Assembly (NCBI RefSeq): GCF_014466955.1
Contig: NZ_AP023396.1
Span: 6,634,001-6,698,000 of the forward strand
DNA length: 64,000 bases
Reading direction: 5' to 3'
Origin: Nocardia wallacei
GTDB lineage: Bacteria; Actinomycetota; Actinomycetes; Mycobacteriales; Mycobacteriaceae
Positions within the stretch are counted from its first letter, which is position 1. Each line of letters begins with the position of its first letter. Shown here one piece after another: positions 8,452 through 17,741 of the stretch. A program made the position numbers and the translations under genes. The notes under the pieces are model-generated. The model made no database searches, had not been told where the DNA came from, and saw only the letters and a list, made by a program, of their open reading frames with translations.

Positions 8452-9510
8452 ATGGAGGCCATGGTGCTGGTCCTGGGGGTGTCGGCGGGCGCTGGTGGCG
8501 CACGCGCGATGCTCACGCATTCCGACCAGCCACATCTACCGCCCATCGATCGCTGCACGATGCCCCGGCGCGCCGGTGGCGGTGTCGAGGAGCCGGTATT
8601 CCAGGCGATCGACCAGATGCGCCGGTCGGCGGCGGAGCGCGACGAGTTCATCACCGGTATCGCCGTCACCTCGCGCAGTCCGGTGCACGCCGACGCGATC
8701 CGCGCCACAGCGGGCCGCAGCCGGCTCACCATCGTGGACGAGCCGGTAGCCCAGTTGCGTTATCTGCGGTTCAGCGGTCAGCTGCCGGAGGAGGGCGCGG
8801 TGGTCCTCTACGACCTGGGCGCCTCGGGCCTGACGGTCACGGAGGTCGACTGCCGCACCGACGCCATCCTGGCGGCCAGGCGCAGCACGGTGCTCGGCGG
8901 TGACGGCCACGACGCGCTGCTGCGGTGGCGGCTGGCGCACGGCGGCGTGATGATCGACAAGCCGACCAGCCGCGCCTACAAGGAGGCGCTGACCACGACA
9001 CCGGTGCTGACGGCCAGCGACCCGCTGACCGATGCGCGAATGGTGTTCACCCGCAGCGATTTCAGTGAACTGGTGGCCGCGGGCGTCCATCATTCGGTGT
9101 CGTTCGTGCGGCAGATGATCGAGGAGACGGGTACCCCCGCCGAGTCGATCGCGCTGCTCGGCGGCTGCACACGCAATCTGGGCATTCGCGACGCGCTGGC
9201 GCAGCTGCTGGATCTGCCGGTGATCTACGACCCGGAGCCGGAGTTCGTCTCGGCCCGCGGCGCGGTGCTGATGGCGACGCAGCTGCCCGCGGCGCGGCGG
9301 GTGCGTGGTGTCCGATACGCGGCGCAACGGTTGCGACCGACCGGTTCCGCGCCGGTATCCAAGCGCAAGGTGGCGGCGGCGCTGGCGGTCACGATCACCC
9401 TCGGCGCGACGGTGGCCGGCCTGCTGGCCGCCGACCGGCAGGCCCCGCAGCCGACCACCCACGGCACCGTGCCGTCGCCGGTCGAGGTGGCGGGCACGCC
9501 GCCCAAGTGA
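8452..9510 (+). CDS. Hsp70/actin-fold ATPase-like protein with C-terminal membrane anchor
   Basis: 352 residues. The fold is recognised from a phosphate-1-like N-terminus (VLVLGVSAGAGGARAML), a phosphate-2 motif (VVLYDLGASGLTVTEV, about 121-136) and an adenosine motif (IALLGGCTRNLGIRDAL, about 234-250). The Asp usually found in the first motif is replaced by Ser. A basic stretch (PVSKRKVAA) precedes a single transmembrane helix (about 306-325) and a short Pro/Thr-rich extracytoplasmic tail. No substrate-binding domain like that of DnaK is present. Related membrane-tethered Hsp70-like proteins occur in mycobacteria, but their function is not settled. The start may alternatively be the ATG at 8461. 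Confidence 0.65.
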   Translation: MEAMVLVLGVSAGAGGARAMLTHSDQPHLPPIDRCTMPRRAGGGVEEPVFQAIDQMRRSAAERDEFITGIAVTSRSPVHADAIRATAGRSRLTIVDEPVAQLRYLRFSGQLPEEGAVVLYDLGASGLTVTEVDCRTDAILAARRSTVLGGDGHDALLRWRLAHGGVMIDKPTSRAYKEALTTTPVLTASDPLTDARMVFTRSDFSELVAAGVHHSVSFVRQMIEETGTPAESIALLGGCTRNLGIRDALAQLLDLPVIYDPEPEFVSARGAVLMATQLPAARRVRGVRYAAQRLRPTGSAPVSKRKVAAALAVTITLGATVAGLLAADRQAPQPTTHGTVPSPVEVAGTPPK

Positions 9511-10287
9511 TCAGCGGTTGGTGAAGTTCGCCGGCCGCTTCTCGACGAAGGCGGTCATGCCTTCCTGCTGATCCTCGGTGGCGAACAGCGAGTGGAACAC
9601 CCGCCGCTCGAACCGCAGCCCCTCGGTGAGCGTGGTCTCGTAGGCGCGGTCCACGGCTTCCTTGGCGATCATCACCGACGGCAGCGACATCGACGCGATG
9701 GTCTCGGCCGCTTCCAGCGCCGTGGACACCAGATCGGCGGCGGGCACGACCCGAGCCACCAGACCGGCCCGCTCGGCCTCTTCGGCATCCATGTTGCGCC
9801 CGGTCAGAATGAGATCCATGGCCTTGGCCTTGCCGACCGCGCGGGTGAGCCGCTGCGAACCGCCCATGCCGGGAATGATGCCCAGCTTGATCTCGGGCTG
9901 CCCGAATTTGGCGGTGTCGGCGGCGAACAGGATGTCGCACATCATGGCCAGCTCACAACCGCCGCCCAGGGCGTAGCCCGCGACCGCGGCGATGATCGGC
10001 TTGCGGAAGGCCACCAGGCGATCCCAGCCCGCGAAGTGGTCGCCCAGGAACATGTCCATGTAGGACTTGGCCTGCATCTCCTTGATATCGGCCCCGGCGG
10101 CGAACGCCTTCTCCGACCCAGTGAGCACGACCGCGCCGATGCCGTCGTCGGCCTCCAACTCGTCGAGGGCCGCGGTGATGTCCGTGAGCACCTGCGAGTT
10201 CAGCGCGTTGAGCGCCTTCGGCCGGTTCAGCGTGATCAGGGCGACGCGACCCTTGCGCTCCAGCAGGATGGTCTCGAAGTCTGTCAC
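9511..10287 (-). CDS. echA8: Enoyl-CoA hydratase (EchA8-like)
   Basis: 258 residues, full length for the crotonase family. It hydrates trans-2-enoyl-CoA to 3-hydroxyacyl-CoA in beta-oxidation and branched-chain amino acid breakdown. Oxyanion-hole segments AAGADIKEM and [15 protein letters not shown] and both catalytic glutamates (in GGCELA and GQPEIKLGI) are present. It closely resembles mycobacterial EchA8. The start is GTG with GGAGAGGA upstream. Its stop lies immediately after that of the convergent Hsp70-like gene (no spacer). It is followed upstream by the HIBYL-CoA hydrolase gene on the same strand. Confidence 0.92.
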   Translation of the reverse strand: MTDFETILLERKGRVALITLNRPKALNALNSQVLTDITAALDELEADDGIGAVVLTGSEKAFAAGADIKEMQAKSYMDMFLGDHFAGWDRLVAFRKPIIAAVAGYALGGGCELAMMCDILFAADTAKFGQPEIKLGIIPGMGGSQRLTRAVGKAKAMDLILTGRNMDAEEAERAGLVARVVPAADLVSTALEAAETIASMSLPSVMIAKEAVDRAYETTLTEGLRFERRVFHSLFATEDQQEGMTAFVEKRPANFTNR

Positions 10288-10404
10288 AGCTGTTCCTCTC
10301 CGGATCGGTTGCGGATATCGGTCACGATAGCCGAGAAGTCCAGGTGGGCCGCCTCCTGGTGGAAGCTTGTGACCCGGACCCCCGAATACGATCGCCGGCG
10401 ACCA

Positions 10405-11466
10405 TCATCGTCCTTGCGGCGCAACGAGATTCAGTTCGTCGGCGCCGAGTTCGGTGAAGTAGGAATCGACCAGTGCTGCCGGGACGTCGGCGAGGGTGGC
10501 GGGCTGCCAGCGCGGGGCGCGATCCTTGTCCACCACCTGCGCGCGGATGCCTTCGACCAGATCGTGGCTGGCCAGCGCCGCGACCGAGACCCGGTATTCC
10601 GCGTTCAACGCGGTCTCCAGATCGGTTGCGGCGCGGGCGTTGCGCAGCGAGCGCAGCGTGACCTTCAGCGCCACCGGAGATTTCGAGAGCAGATCGGCGG
10701 CGGCCCGACCGGCCGCCGGGTCGGGGTGTGCCCGCAGCCGCGCGACGATCTGCTCGACGGTGTCGGCGCTGTAGCAGGAGTCGATCCAGTCGCGCTGTGC
10801 GAGCAACACCGACGGCGGGGCGGGCTGGGCGAACTTGGCGATGGCGACCTCGGGTTCGGTCGTGCGCAGCGCGTCCAGCAACGCCGGAAGCTGTTCGGAG
10901 GGAACGTAATAGTCGGCGAATCCGGCGGCGATGGCGTCACCGGCGCTCATGCGGGCCGTGGTGAGCGCGACGTGGGTGCCGATCTCGCCGGGCGTACGCG
11001 AGAGCAGGTAGGTGCCGCCGACATCCGGGACGAACCCGATGCCCGTCTCGGGCATGCCGATCGTGGACCGCTCGGTGGCGATGCGGTGACTGCCGTGCCC
11101 GGACAGCCCGACACCGCCGCCCATCACGATGCCGTCCATCACGGCCACGTACGGCTTCGGGTAGCGACCGATGTAGGCGTTGAGCACGTACTCGTCGCGC
11201 CAGAACCGCGCCGACGCCGAATCCGCGCCACCCGCGGTGAATTTGGCGTCGTTGTAGATGGCGACGATGTCGCCGCCCGCGCACAGGCCGCGCTCGCCCG
11301 CGCCGGTCACGACGACCGCGCGGACCCCGTCGTCGTCGGCCCACCGCCGCAGCGCGTCCAGGATGGCCAGTGTCATCGGGTGATTCAGCGCGTTGATGGC
11401 CTTGGGCCGGTTCAGCGTGATCAGGCCGAGGCCGTCGCGCCGGTCGATGAGAACTTCGTCGCTCAT
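10405..11466 (-). CDS. 3-hydroxyisobutyryl-CoA hydrolase
   Basis: 353 residues, longer than simple crotonases and matching HIBYL-CoA hydrolases (ECH_2 family; mycobacterial EchA9-like). It releases 3-hydroxyisobutyrate from its CoA thioester in valine catabolism. GLCAGGDIVAIYNDA, GIVMGGGVGLSGHGSHRIATE, MPETGIGFVPDVGGTYLLSR and the extended C-terminal half are diagnostic. The ATG at 11466 has AGGAG upstream. It diverges from icmF, and two copies of a TTGGACGTCCAA-type palindrome lie between them, so valine-derived acyl-CoA genes may be co-regulated. Confidence 0.9.
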   Translation of the reverse strand: MSDEVLIDRRDGLGLITLNRPKAINALNHPMTLAILDALRRWADDDGVRAVVVTGAGERGLCAGGDIVAIYNDAKFTAGGADSASARFWRDEYVLNAYIGRYPKPYVAVMDGIVMGGGVGLSGHGSHRIATERSTIGMPETGIGFVPDVGGTYLLSRTPGEIGTHVALTTARMSAGDAIAAGFADYYVPSEQLPALLDALRTTEPEVAIAKFAQPAPPSVLLAQRDWIDSCYSADTVEQIVARLRAHPDPAAGRAAADLLSKSPVALKVTLRSLRNARAATDLETALNAEYRVSVAALASHDLVEGIRAQVVDKDRAPRWQPATLADVPAALVDSYFTELGADELNLVAPQGR

Positions 11467-11516
11467 GCTGCTCCTATCACCGATCGGGCGACTCCACCGG
11501 ATGTACGCAACCTTAT

Positions 11517-11532
11517 AGTTGGATGTCCAAGT
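11517..11532. promoter_or_regulatory. Operator-like palindrome, hydrolase side
   Basis: AGTTGGATGTCCAAGT, 14 of 16 positions matching the ideal palindrome ACTTGGACGTCCAAGT. It sits 51 bp before the hydrolase start. Confidence 0.65.
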
Positions 11533-11613
11533 AAATCTATGGCTGGTGCCGAGGTGTGCGCTATGCCACCCGAAGGCTCCGCCTGGCGCTGTGACCCCAC
11601 TCACCGTAGAATT

Positions 11614-11629
11614 ACTTTGACGTCCTAGT
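11614..11629. promoter_or_regulatory. Operator-like palindrome, icmF side
   Basis: ACTTTGACGTCCTAGT, also 14 of 16 matches to ACTTGGACGTCCAAGT, 34 bp before the icmF start. With the site at 11517 it suggests one regulator controlling both divergent genes; no regulator gene is adjacent. Confidence 0.65.
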
Positions 11630-11663
11630 ATTGGTCGCCAAAGCACATTAGGCGGAGGAATCC

Positions 11664-14600
11664 ATGCCCGACCACACCACTCTGCACGCGCCCGTGCATC
11701 CCGTGCGTTTCGTGACCTCGGCGGCGCTGTTCGACGGGCACGACGCGGCGATCAACATCATGCGGCGGATCCTGCAGTCGCAGGGCGCCGAGGTGATCCA
11801 CCTCGGGCACAACCGCGCCGTGCACGAGGTCGTCGACGCGGTGCTCACCGAGGACGCGCAGGGCGTGGCGGTCAGCTCGTATCAGGGCGGCCACGTCGAG
11901 TACTTCGAATACCTCGCGACGGCGCTGCGCGAGGCGGGGGCCGGGCATGTGCGGATCTTCGGCGGCGGTGGCGGGGTGATCGTCGCCGAGGAGATCAAGC
12001 GGCTGGCCGAGTCGGGGGTGCGGATCTTCTCCCCCGAGGACGGGCAGCGGCTGGGGCTGCCGGGCATGATCAACGAGCTGGTCCGCGACTGCGACGTGGA
12101 TCTGTCGCGGGAGCCCGCGCCGGTCGACGCGGTGCTGTCCGGTGAGCGGAAAGCCTTGGCGCGCACCATCACCTGCCTGCAGCAGGACGCGCTGCCCGCC
12201 GCCGATCTGGCGGCGATCACTACGGCGGCCGAGAACAAGACCGTTCCCGTGCTCGGCATCACGGGCACCGGCGGCTCCGGAAAGTCCTCGCTCACCGACG
12301 AACTCGTGCGGCGGCTGCGGTCGGATCAGCAGGACAAGCTGCGCGTCGCGATCCTGGCCGTGGACCCGACGCGCCGCCGCGGCGGCGGCGCGCTGCTCGG
12401 CGACCGCATCCGGATGAACGCCCTCGACGGCGACCACGTGTACTTACGCTCGCTGGCCACCCGCGGCGGCCGCGAGCTGCCGACCAATGTCGACGCGATG
12501 ATCCTGGCCTGCAAGGCCGCCGGATACGACCTGGTGATTCTGGAGACGCCGGGCATCGGCCAGGGCGACGCGGCGATCACCGACCATGTCGATCTCTCCA
12601 TGTACGTGATGACGCCGGAGTTCGGCGCGGCCTCGCAGCTGGAGAAGATCGACATGCTCGACTACGCGGACGTGGTGGCGATCAACAAGTTCGAGCGCCG
12701 CGGCGCCGCCGACGCGCTGCGCGACGTGTCGCGCCAGCTGGTCCGCAACCGCGAGGCGTTCGGCTCCTCCCCCGACGACATGCCCGTATTCGGTACCAGC
12801 GCGGCCACTTTCAACGACGACGGCGTGACCGCGCTGTACCAGCACCTGGCCGGTCGGCTGCACGAGCTGGGCCTGCCGCTCGAGCCGGGTGCGCTGCCGC
12901 GGGTGAATACCAAGGCCTCCACCCGGTTCGCGCAGATCATTCCGCCGTCGCGGGTGCGGTACCTGGCGGAGATCGCCGAGACGGTGCGTGACTACCACGC
13001 CGAGACGGTGCGGCAAGTCGCTGCGGCGCAACGGGTTCAGCGGTTGGAGCAGGTGCTGGGTGAGCTGGGCGGCGCCCCCGGCACGGAGGCACAGTCCGCC
13101 GTCGCAGCGCTGCTCGAGCACGCCCGTACCGACCTCGCGCCGGAAAATGCTGCCCTGCTGGAAGAATGGCCTGCCCTGGCCGAGTCGTACCGGGGCGAGG
13201 AGCAGGTGGTGCGGGTGCGCGATCGCGAGCTGCGCACCACGCTGCGCCGGACCTCGCTGTCGGGCAGCTCGATTCCGCGCGTCGCCCTGCCCCGCTTCAC
13301 CGATCACGGTGAGCTGCTGCGGTTCCTGCGCTCGGAGCATCTGCCCGGCCGATTCCCGTTCACCGCAGGCGTTTTCGCGTTCAAGCGGGACAACGAGGAT
13401 CCGGCGCGCATGTTCGCGGGCGAGGGCGACCCGTTCCGCACCAACCGCCGGTTCAAGGTGCTCTCCGAGCACTCGGACGCGAAACGCCTGTCCACCGCCT
13501 TCGATTCGGTGACCCTGTACGGCCACGACCCGGCCGAGCGGCCCGACATCTACGGCAAGGTCGGCACCTCCGGCGTCTCCGTCGCCACGCTCGACGATAT
13601 GAAGGCGCTCTACGACGGCTTCGACCTGACCGCGCCCACCACCTCGGTGTCGATGACGATCAACGGCCCCGCGCCCACCATCCTCGCCTTCTTCCTCAAC
13701 ACCGCGATCGACCGGGCGGTGGAGAGCTTCACCACGACCGAGGGACGCGAACCGACCGCCGAGGAAGCCGCCGAGATCCGGGCGAAGGCGCTGGCGACCG
13801 TGCGCGGCACCGTGCAGGCCGACATCCTCAAGGAGGATCAGGGCCAGAACACCTGCATCTTCTCCACCGAGTTCAGCCTGCGCATGATGTCCGACATCCA
13901 GGAGTGGTTCGTGCGCAACAATGTGCGCAACTTCTACTCGGTGTCGATCTCCGGCTACCACATCGCCGAGGCCGGGGCGAACCCGATCAGCCAGCTGGCC
14001 TTCACCCTGTCCAACGGTTTCACCTACGTGGAGGCGTACCTGGCACGCGGCATGCACATCGACGACTTCGCGCCCAACCTGTCGTTCTTCTTCTCCAACG
14101 GCATGGACCCGGAGTACTCGGTGATCGGCCGGGTCGCGCGGCGCATCTGGGCGGTCGCCATGCGTGACAAGTACGGGGCCAACGAACGCTCGCAGAAGCT
14201 GAAGTACCACGTCCAGACCTCCGGGCGGTCGCTGCACGCCCAGGAGATGAGCTTCAACGACATTCGCACCACGCTGCAGGCGCTGATCGCGCTCTACGAC
14301 AACTGCAACAGCCTGCACACCAACGCCTACGACGAGGCCGTCACCACTCCGACCGAGGAGTCGGTGCGCCGGGCCCTGGCCATTCAGTTGATCATCAACA
14401 AGGAGTGGGGCCTGGCGATGAACGAGAACCCGCTGCAGGGCAGTTTCATCATCGACGAACTCACCGATCTCGTCGAGGAGGCCGTGCTGAGCGAGTTCGA
14501 GCGGATCAGCGAGCGCGGCGGCGTGCTGGGCGCCATGGAGACCGGTTACCAGCGCGGCCGCATCCAGGACGAGTCCATGCTGTACGAGCACCGCAAACAC

Positions 14601-14900
14601 GACGGCAGCCTGCCGATCATCGGGGTCAACACCTTCCGCAACCCGCACGGCGAGGAGCATCAGGTGCTCGAGCTCGCGCGCGGCACCGAGCAGGAGAAAC
14701 AGTCGCAGCTGCGGCGCACCCGCGACTACCAGGACCGGCACCGCGACGAGGCGCACGCGGCGCTGGCCCGGCTGGAGGCGGCCGCCCGCGGCGACGACAA
14801 CGTCTTCGAAGTCCTGATGGACGCGGCACGGGTGTGCACGCTGCAGCAGATCACCGACACCTTCTTCACCGTGGGCGGGCAGTATCGCCGCAATGTGTGA
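11664..14900 (+). CDS. icmF: Fused isobutyryl-CoA mutase IcmF
   Basis: 1078 residues, the full length of IcmF. The B12-binding domain (about 13-140) carries DGHDAA with the axial histidine His26. A MeaB-like G-protein chaperone follows, with Walker A GITGTGGSGKSS (about 195-207), ILETPGIGQGD and INKFERRG. The C-terminal methylmalonyl-CoA-mutase-type TIM barrel binds substrate (RFPFTAGVF, SGYHIAEAGANP). It interconverts isobutyryl-CoA and n-butyryl-CoA, and some members act on pivalyl- or isovaleryl-CoA, using adenosylcobalamin and GTP for cofactor loading. GGCGGAGGAA precedes the ATG. The divergent valine-pathway hydrolase fits this role. Confidence 0.96.
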   Translation: MPDHTTLHAPVHPVRFVTSAALFDGHDAAINIMRRILQSQGAEVIHLGHNRAVHEVVDAVLTEDAQGVAVSSYQGGHVEYFEYLATALREAGAGHVRIFGGGGGVIVAEEIKRLAESGVRIFSPEDGQRLGLPGMINELVRDCDVDLSREPAPVDAVLSGERKALARTITCLQQDALPAADLAAITTAAENKTVPVLGITGTGGSGKSSLTDELVRRLRSDQQDKLRVAILAVDPTRRRGGGALLGDRIRMNALDGDHVYLRSLATRGGRELPTNVDAMILACKAAGYDLVILETPGIGQGDAAITDHVDLSMYVMTPEFGAASQLEKIDMLDYADVVAINKFERRGAADALRDVSRQLVRNREAFGSSPDDMPVFGTSAATFNDDGVTALYQHLAGRLHELGLPLEPGALPRVNTKASTRFAQIIPPSRVRYLAEIAETVRDYHAETVRQVAAAQRVQRLEQVLGELGGAPGTEAQSAVAALLEHARTDLAPENAALLEEWPALAESYRGEEQVVRVRDRELRTTLRRTSLSGSSIPRVALPRFTDHGELLRFLRSEHLPGRFPFTAGVFAFKRDNEDPARMFAGEGDPFRTNRRFKVLSEHSDAKRLSTAFDSVTLYGHDPAERPDIYGKVGTSGVSVATLDDMKALYDGFDLTAPTTSVSMTINGPAPTILAFFLNTAIDRAVESFTTTEGREPTAEEAAEIRAKALATVRGTVQADILKEDQGQNTCIFSTEFSLRMMSDIQEWFVRNNVRNFYSVSISGYHIAEAGANPISQLAFTLSNGFTYVEAYLARGMHIDDFAPNLSFFFSNGMDPEYSVIGRVARRIWAVAMRDKYGANERSQKLKYHVQTSGRSLHAQEMSFNDIRTTLQALIALYDNCNSLHTNAYDEAVTTPTEESVRRALAIQLIINKEWGLAMNENPLQGSFIIDELTDLVEEAVLSEFERISERGGVLGAMETGYQRGRIQDESMLYEHRKHDGSLPIIGVNTFRNPHGEEHQVLELARGTEQEKQSQLRRTRDYQDRHRDEAHAALARLEAAARGDDNVFEVLMDAARVCTLQQITDTFFTVGGQYRRNV

Positions 14901-14982
14901 AACCCGGCGATCTCCCGCGATCGCCGGTCGCCGCGTGTGACAATCGGCCTGGTCGCACGGCTGGCGAGGTGGAAGGGGCGAT

Positions 14983-16068
14983 ATGGACCTGGCGGGTATC
15001 AGCGTCGTGGACGCGCACGTCCATCAGTGGGATCCGCTGACGACGCCGCGTGATTTCAGCCTGCTGGCCAAGGTGTTCCGCTACGTCCCGATGTCGATCG
15101 ACGTCGCGGCCCGGCTGGCGCCGCGGCGCGATCGCGAGTTCGTCGGGGATCCCGATATCTATGTGCGGCCGTATCTGCCCGCCGACTACCGGGCCGATCT
15201 GGGCGCCGTGCCGGTCGAGGCGCTGGTGCACGTGGAGGTCGAGTGGGCGGGCAAGGCGCCGGCGGCCAAGGCCGACGAGACGCGCTGGGTGGCGAGCCTG
15301 CCCTTCGGCGTCGACACGCCGGCCCTGGGCGCGATCGTCGGCAGCGGCGATCCCGCGGCCGAGGGTTTCGCGGCGCTGATCGATGCGCATCAGTCGGCGT
15401 CGTCGCTGTTTCGCGGGATCCGGACGATGGTGGCGCACCACCCGGACCCGGGCGTGCGCTCGTTCTGCCCGGCGCCGGGCGCGCTCACCACGAAGGCGTT
15501 CCTCGACGGGTTCGCGGTGCTGGCCGAGCGCGGCCTGTCCTTCGACGCCTGGGTGTACTCCCATCAGCTGCCGGAGGTGACCGCGCTGGCGCAGCGCTAT
15601 CCCGAGGTGACCGTCGTGCTCGACCATCTCGGCACGCCCGCGGGGATCTTCGGCCCGGTCGGCAAGCACACCGGCGCCAATCCCGGGGTGCGGCGCGACC
15701 TGTTCGTCCGGTGGCGCGACGACATCGCCACGCTCGCCGCCCACCCGAACGTGGTGGCCAAGGTGAGCGGGATGGCCATGCCCATCCTCGGCCATCCGGT
15801 CCCGGTGCGCGGCAACCCGACTCCGGTGCCGGAGCTGCTGGAGCGCGCCGCGCCGCTGCTGCACCACGCCTTGGACGTCTTCGGCGCGCAGCGCCTGATC
15901 TGGGGCTCGAATTTCCCGGTGGACAAGCCGATCACCAGCGTCGCCAACAGCGCCCGCGTGGTGGTCGACGTGCTCGCCGACCACGGTGGCGGCGCGGCGG
16001 AACTCGAGCAGATCTTCCGCGGCAACGCCCAGCGGGTGTACGGCATCGACGCCGAGCTGCTGACCTGA
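14983..16068 (+). CDS. Amidohydrolase-2 family metal-dependent hydrolase
   Basis: 361 residues of the COG3618 group, a TIM-barrel hydrolase. The N-terminal metal motif is DAHVHQWDP (about 10-18); further metal-site residues are probably in VVLDHLG and the C-terminal RLIWGSNFPVDKP, whose Asp is typical. The family includes lactonases and decarboxylases; the substrate is not evident. The ATG at 14983 has GGAAGGGG upstream. It follows icmF by 82 bp but nothing ties it to that pathway. Confidence 0.8.
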   Translation: MDLAGISVVDAHVHQWDPLTTPRDFSLLAKVFRYVPMSIDVAARLAPRRDREFVGDPDIYVRPYLPADYRADLGAVPVEALVHVEVEWAGKAPAAKADETRWVASLPFGVDTPALGAIVGSGDPAAEGFAALIDAHQSASSLFRGIRTMVAHHPDPGVRSFCPAPGALTTKAFLDGFAVLAERGLSFDAWVYSHQLPEVTALAQRYPEVTVVLDHLGTPAGIFGPVGKHTGANPGVRRDLFVRWRDDIATLAAHPNVVAKVSGMAMPILGHPVPVRGNPTPVPELLERAAPLLHHALDVFGAQRLIWGSNFPVDKPITSVANSARVVVDVLADHGGGAAELEQIFRGNAQRVYGIDAELLT

Positions 16069-16223
16069 CCGGATGACGTTGCGCACTGCGACGCCGAGCA
16101 TCGGCCGCCGCCTGACCGGTCATGTCGCAGGTGCGCCACTGGTGGCCGGTTTCCGGGCGGTAGCGCCGGTGCGGGGGCTCGTGGCCTAATTGGGGGAAGC
16201 GGCCGATGGTGGCAGGAGGGTCC

Positions 16224-17741
16224 ATGAGCGAGCAGGCGGCGGACTACGAGGTGATCATCGTCGGGGCCGGGTTCTCCGGGATCGGCGCGGCGATCAAGTT
16301 GCGCGAGGACGGATTCGAGGACTTCCTGATCGTCGACGACGCCGATGGGGTGGGCGGCACCTGGCACTGGAATACCTATCCCGGTATCGCCGTGGACATT
16401 CCGTCGTTCAGCTACCAGTTCTCGTTCGAGAAGAGCGCGCAGTGGTCGCGGGTCTACGCGCCCGGCCGGGAACTCGCGGCCTACGCCGAGCACTGCACCG
16501 ACAAGTACGGGCTGCGGCCGCGGATCCGCTTCCGCACCACCATCTCCGAGGCCGACTTCGACGCGGGCGGCAACCTGTGGCGGTTGCGCACCACCGACGG
16601 CGACGAACTCACCGCACGCTATGTCATCGCGGCCACCGGCGTGCTCACCCGGCCCAAACTCCCCGACATTCCCGGTGTGGAAACATTCGCGGGCCGCACC
16701 ATGCACACCTCCCGCTGGGACCATTCCGCTGACCTGCGCGGCACACGCGTCGCGATCATCGGCACCGGGGCCTCCGCGATACAGGTGATCCCGTCGATCG
16801 CGCCGGACGTCGAGCGGCTGGTGGTGTTCCAGCGCACGCCGATCTGGTGCCTGCCGCGCCCGGACGCGGCGCTGCCGCCGCCGGTGCGGTGGGCGCTGCG
16901 GCGCCTCCCGGGCGGGCCGTCGCTGGCGCGGCTGGCGAGCCAGGCGTTCGTCGAACTGACCTTTCCGCTGTCGGCGCACTACTACTCGACGCTGCCGCTG
17001 GCCAAGCTCGGCGAGCGCAGCGGGCGGGCGCACCTGCGCAAGCAGGTGCGCGATCCGGCGATCCGCGACAAGCTCACCCCGCGCTATGCGCTCGGCTGCA
17101 AGCGGCCCGGCTTCTCCAACGAGTACCTGGCGACCTTCAATCGCGACAATGTGGTGCTCGAGACCGACCCGATCGCCGAGATCACCCCGACCGGCGTGCG
17201 CACGAGTACCGGCGTCACCCACGAGGCCGATGTGCTGATCCTGGCGACCGGCTTCAAGGTGATGGAGGCGGGGAACATGCCCACCTTCGCGCTGCGCGGC
17301 GTCGACGGGCTGGACCTCGAGAAATGGTGGGACGAGAACCGCCTGCAGGCCTACGAGGGCGTCAGCGTGCCGGGCTTCCCGAACTTCTTCTCCATCATCG
17401 GCCCCTACGGCTACAACGGATCGTCGTACTTCACGCTCATCGAGATGCAGACCCACCACATCCTGCGACTACTGCGGCACGCCCGGCGTAAGCGGGCCAC
17501 CCGGGTGGAGGTGACCCGCGCGGCCAACGAGCGGTACTTCCGCGAGATGCTGGACCGCCGTGCCGGACAGGTGTTCTGGCAGGACAGCTGCACGCTGGCC
17601 AACAGCTACTACTTCGACAAGAACGGCGACGTGCCGCTGCGCCCGATGAGCACCGTCGAGGCCGCCTGGCGGGCAGCGCATTTCGACCTCGGCGACTACC
17701 GATTCGAGTCGGGAACCACAACGGACGCCCGGGCCAGCTGA
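16224..17741 (+). CDS. Baeyer-Villiger-type flavin monooxygenase
   Basis: 505 residues. FAD-binding GAGFSGIG near the N-terminus, the Baeyer-Villiger fingerprint FxGxxxHxxxW (FAGRTMHTSRW, about 156-166) and a second nucleotide motif VAIIGTGASAIQVIP (about 175-189) are all visible. Such enzymes oxidise ketones to esters with NADPH and oxygen; mycobacterial relatives include EthA-like proteins that activate thioamide drugs. The ATG at 16224 is preferred because AGGAGGG lies at 16214-16220; an earlier ATG at 16206 has no such site. The last 46 bp overlap the convergent metal-receptor gene. Confidence 0.9.
   Translation: MSEQAADYEVIIVGAGFSGIGAAIKLREDGFEDFLIVDDADGVGGTWHWNTYPGIAVDIPSFSYQFSFEKSAQWSRVYAPGRELAAYAEHCTDKYGLRPRIRFRTTISEADFDAGGNLWRLRTTDGDELTARYVIAATGVLTRPKLPDIPGVETFAGRTMHTSRWDHSADLRGTRVAIIGTGASAIQVIPSIAPDVERLVVFQRTPIWCLPRPDAALPPPVRWALRRLPGGPSLARLASQAFVELTFPLSAHYYSTLPLAKLGERSGRAHLRKQVRDPAIRDKLTPRYALGCKRPGFSNEYLATFNRDNVVLETDPIAEITPTGVRTSTGVTHEADVLILATGFKVMEAGNMPTFALRGVDGLDLEKWWDENRLQAYEGVSVPGFPNFFSIIGPYGYNGSSYFTLIEMQTHHILRLLRHARRKRATRVEVTRAANERYFREMLDRRAGQVFWQDSCTLANSYYFDKNGDVPLRPMSTVEAAWRAAHFDLGDYRFESGTTTDARAS

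Noticed and set aside
12444..14756. Very long open frame (over 700 codons) antisense to icmF
   Set aside because: It is a third-position-GC shadow of the icmF frame, with low-complexity Arg/Gly/Val/His composition and no motif.
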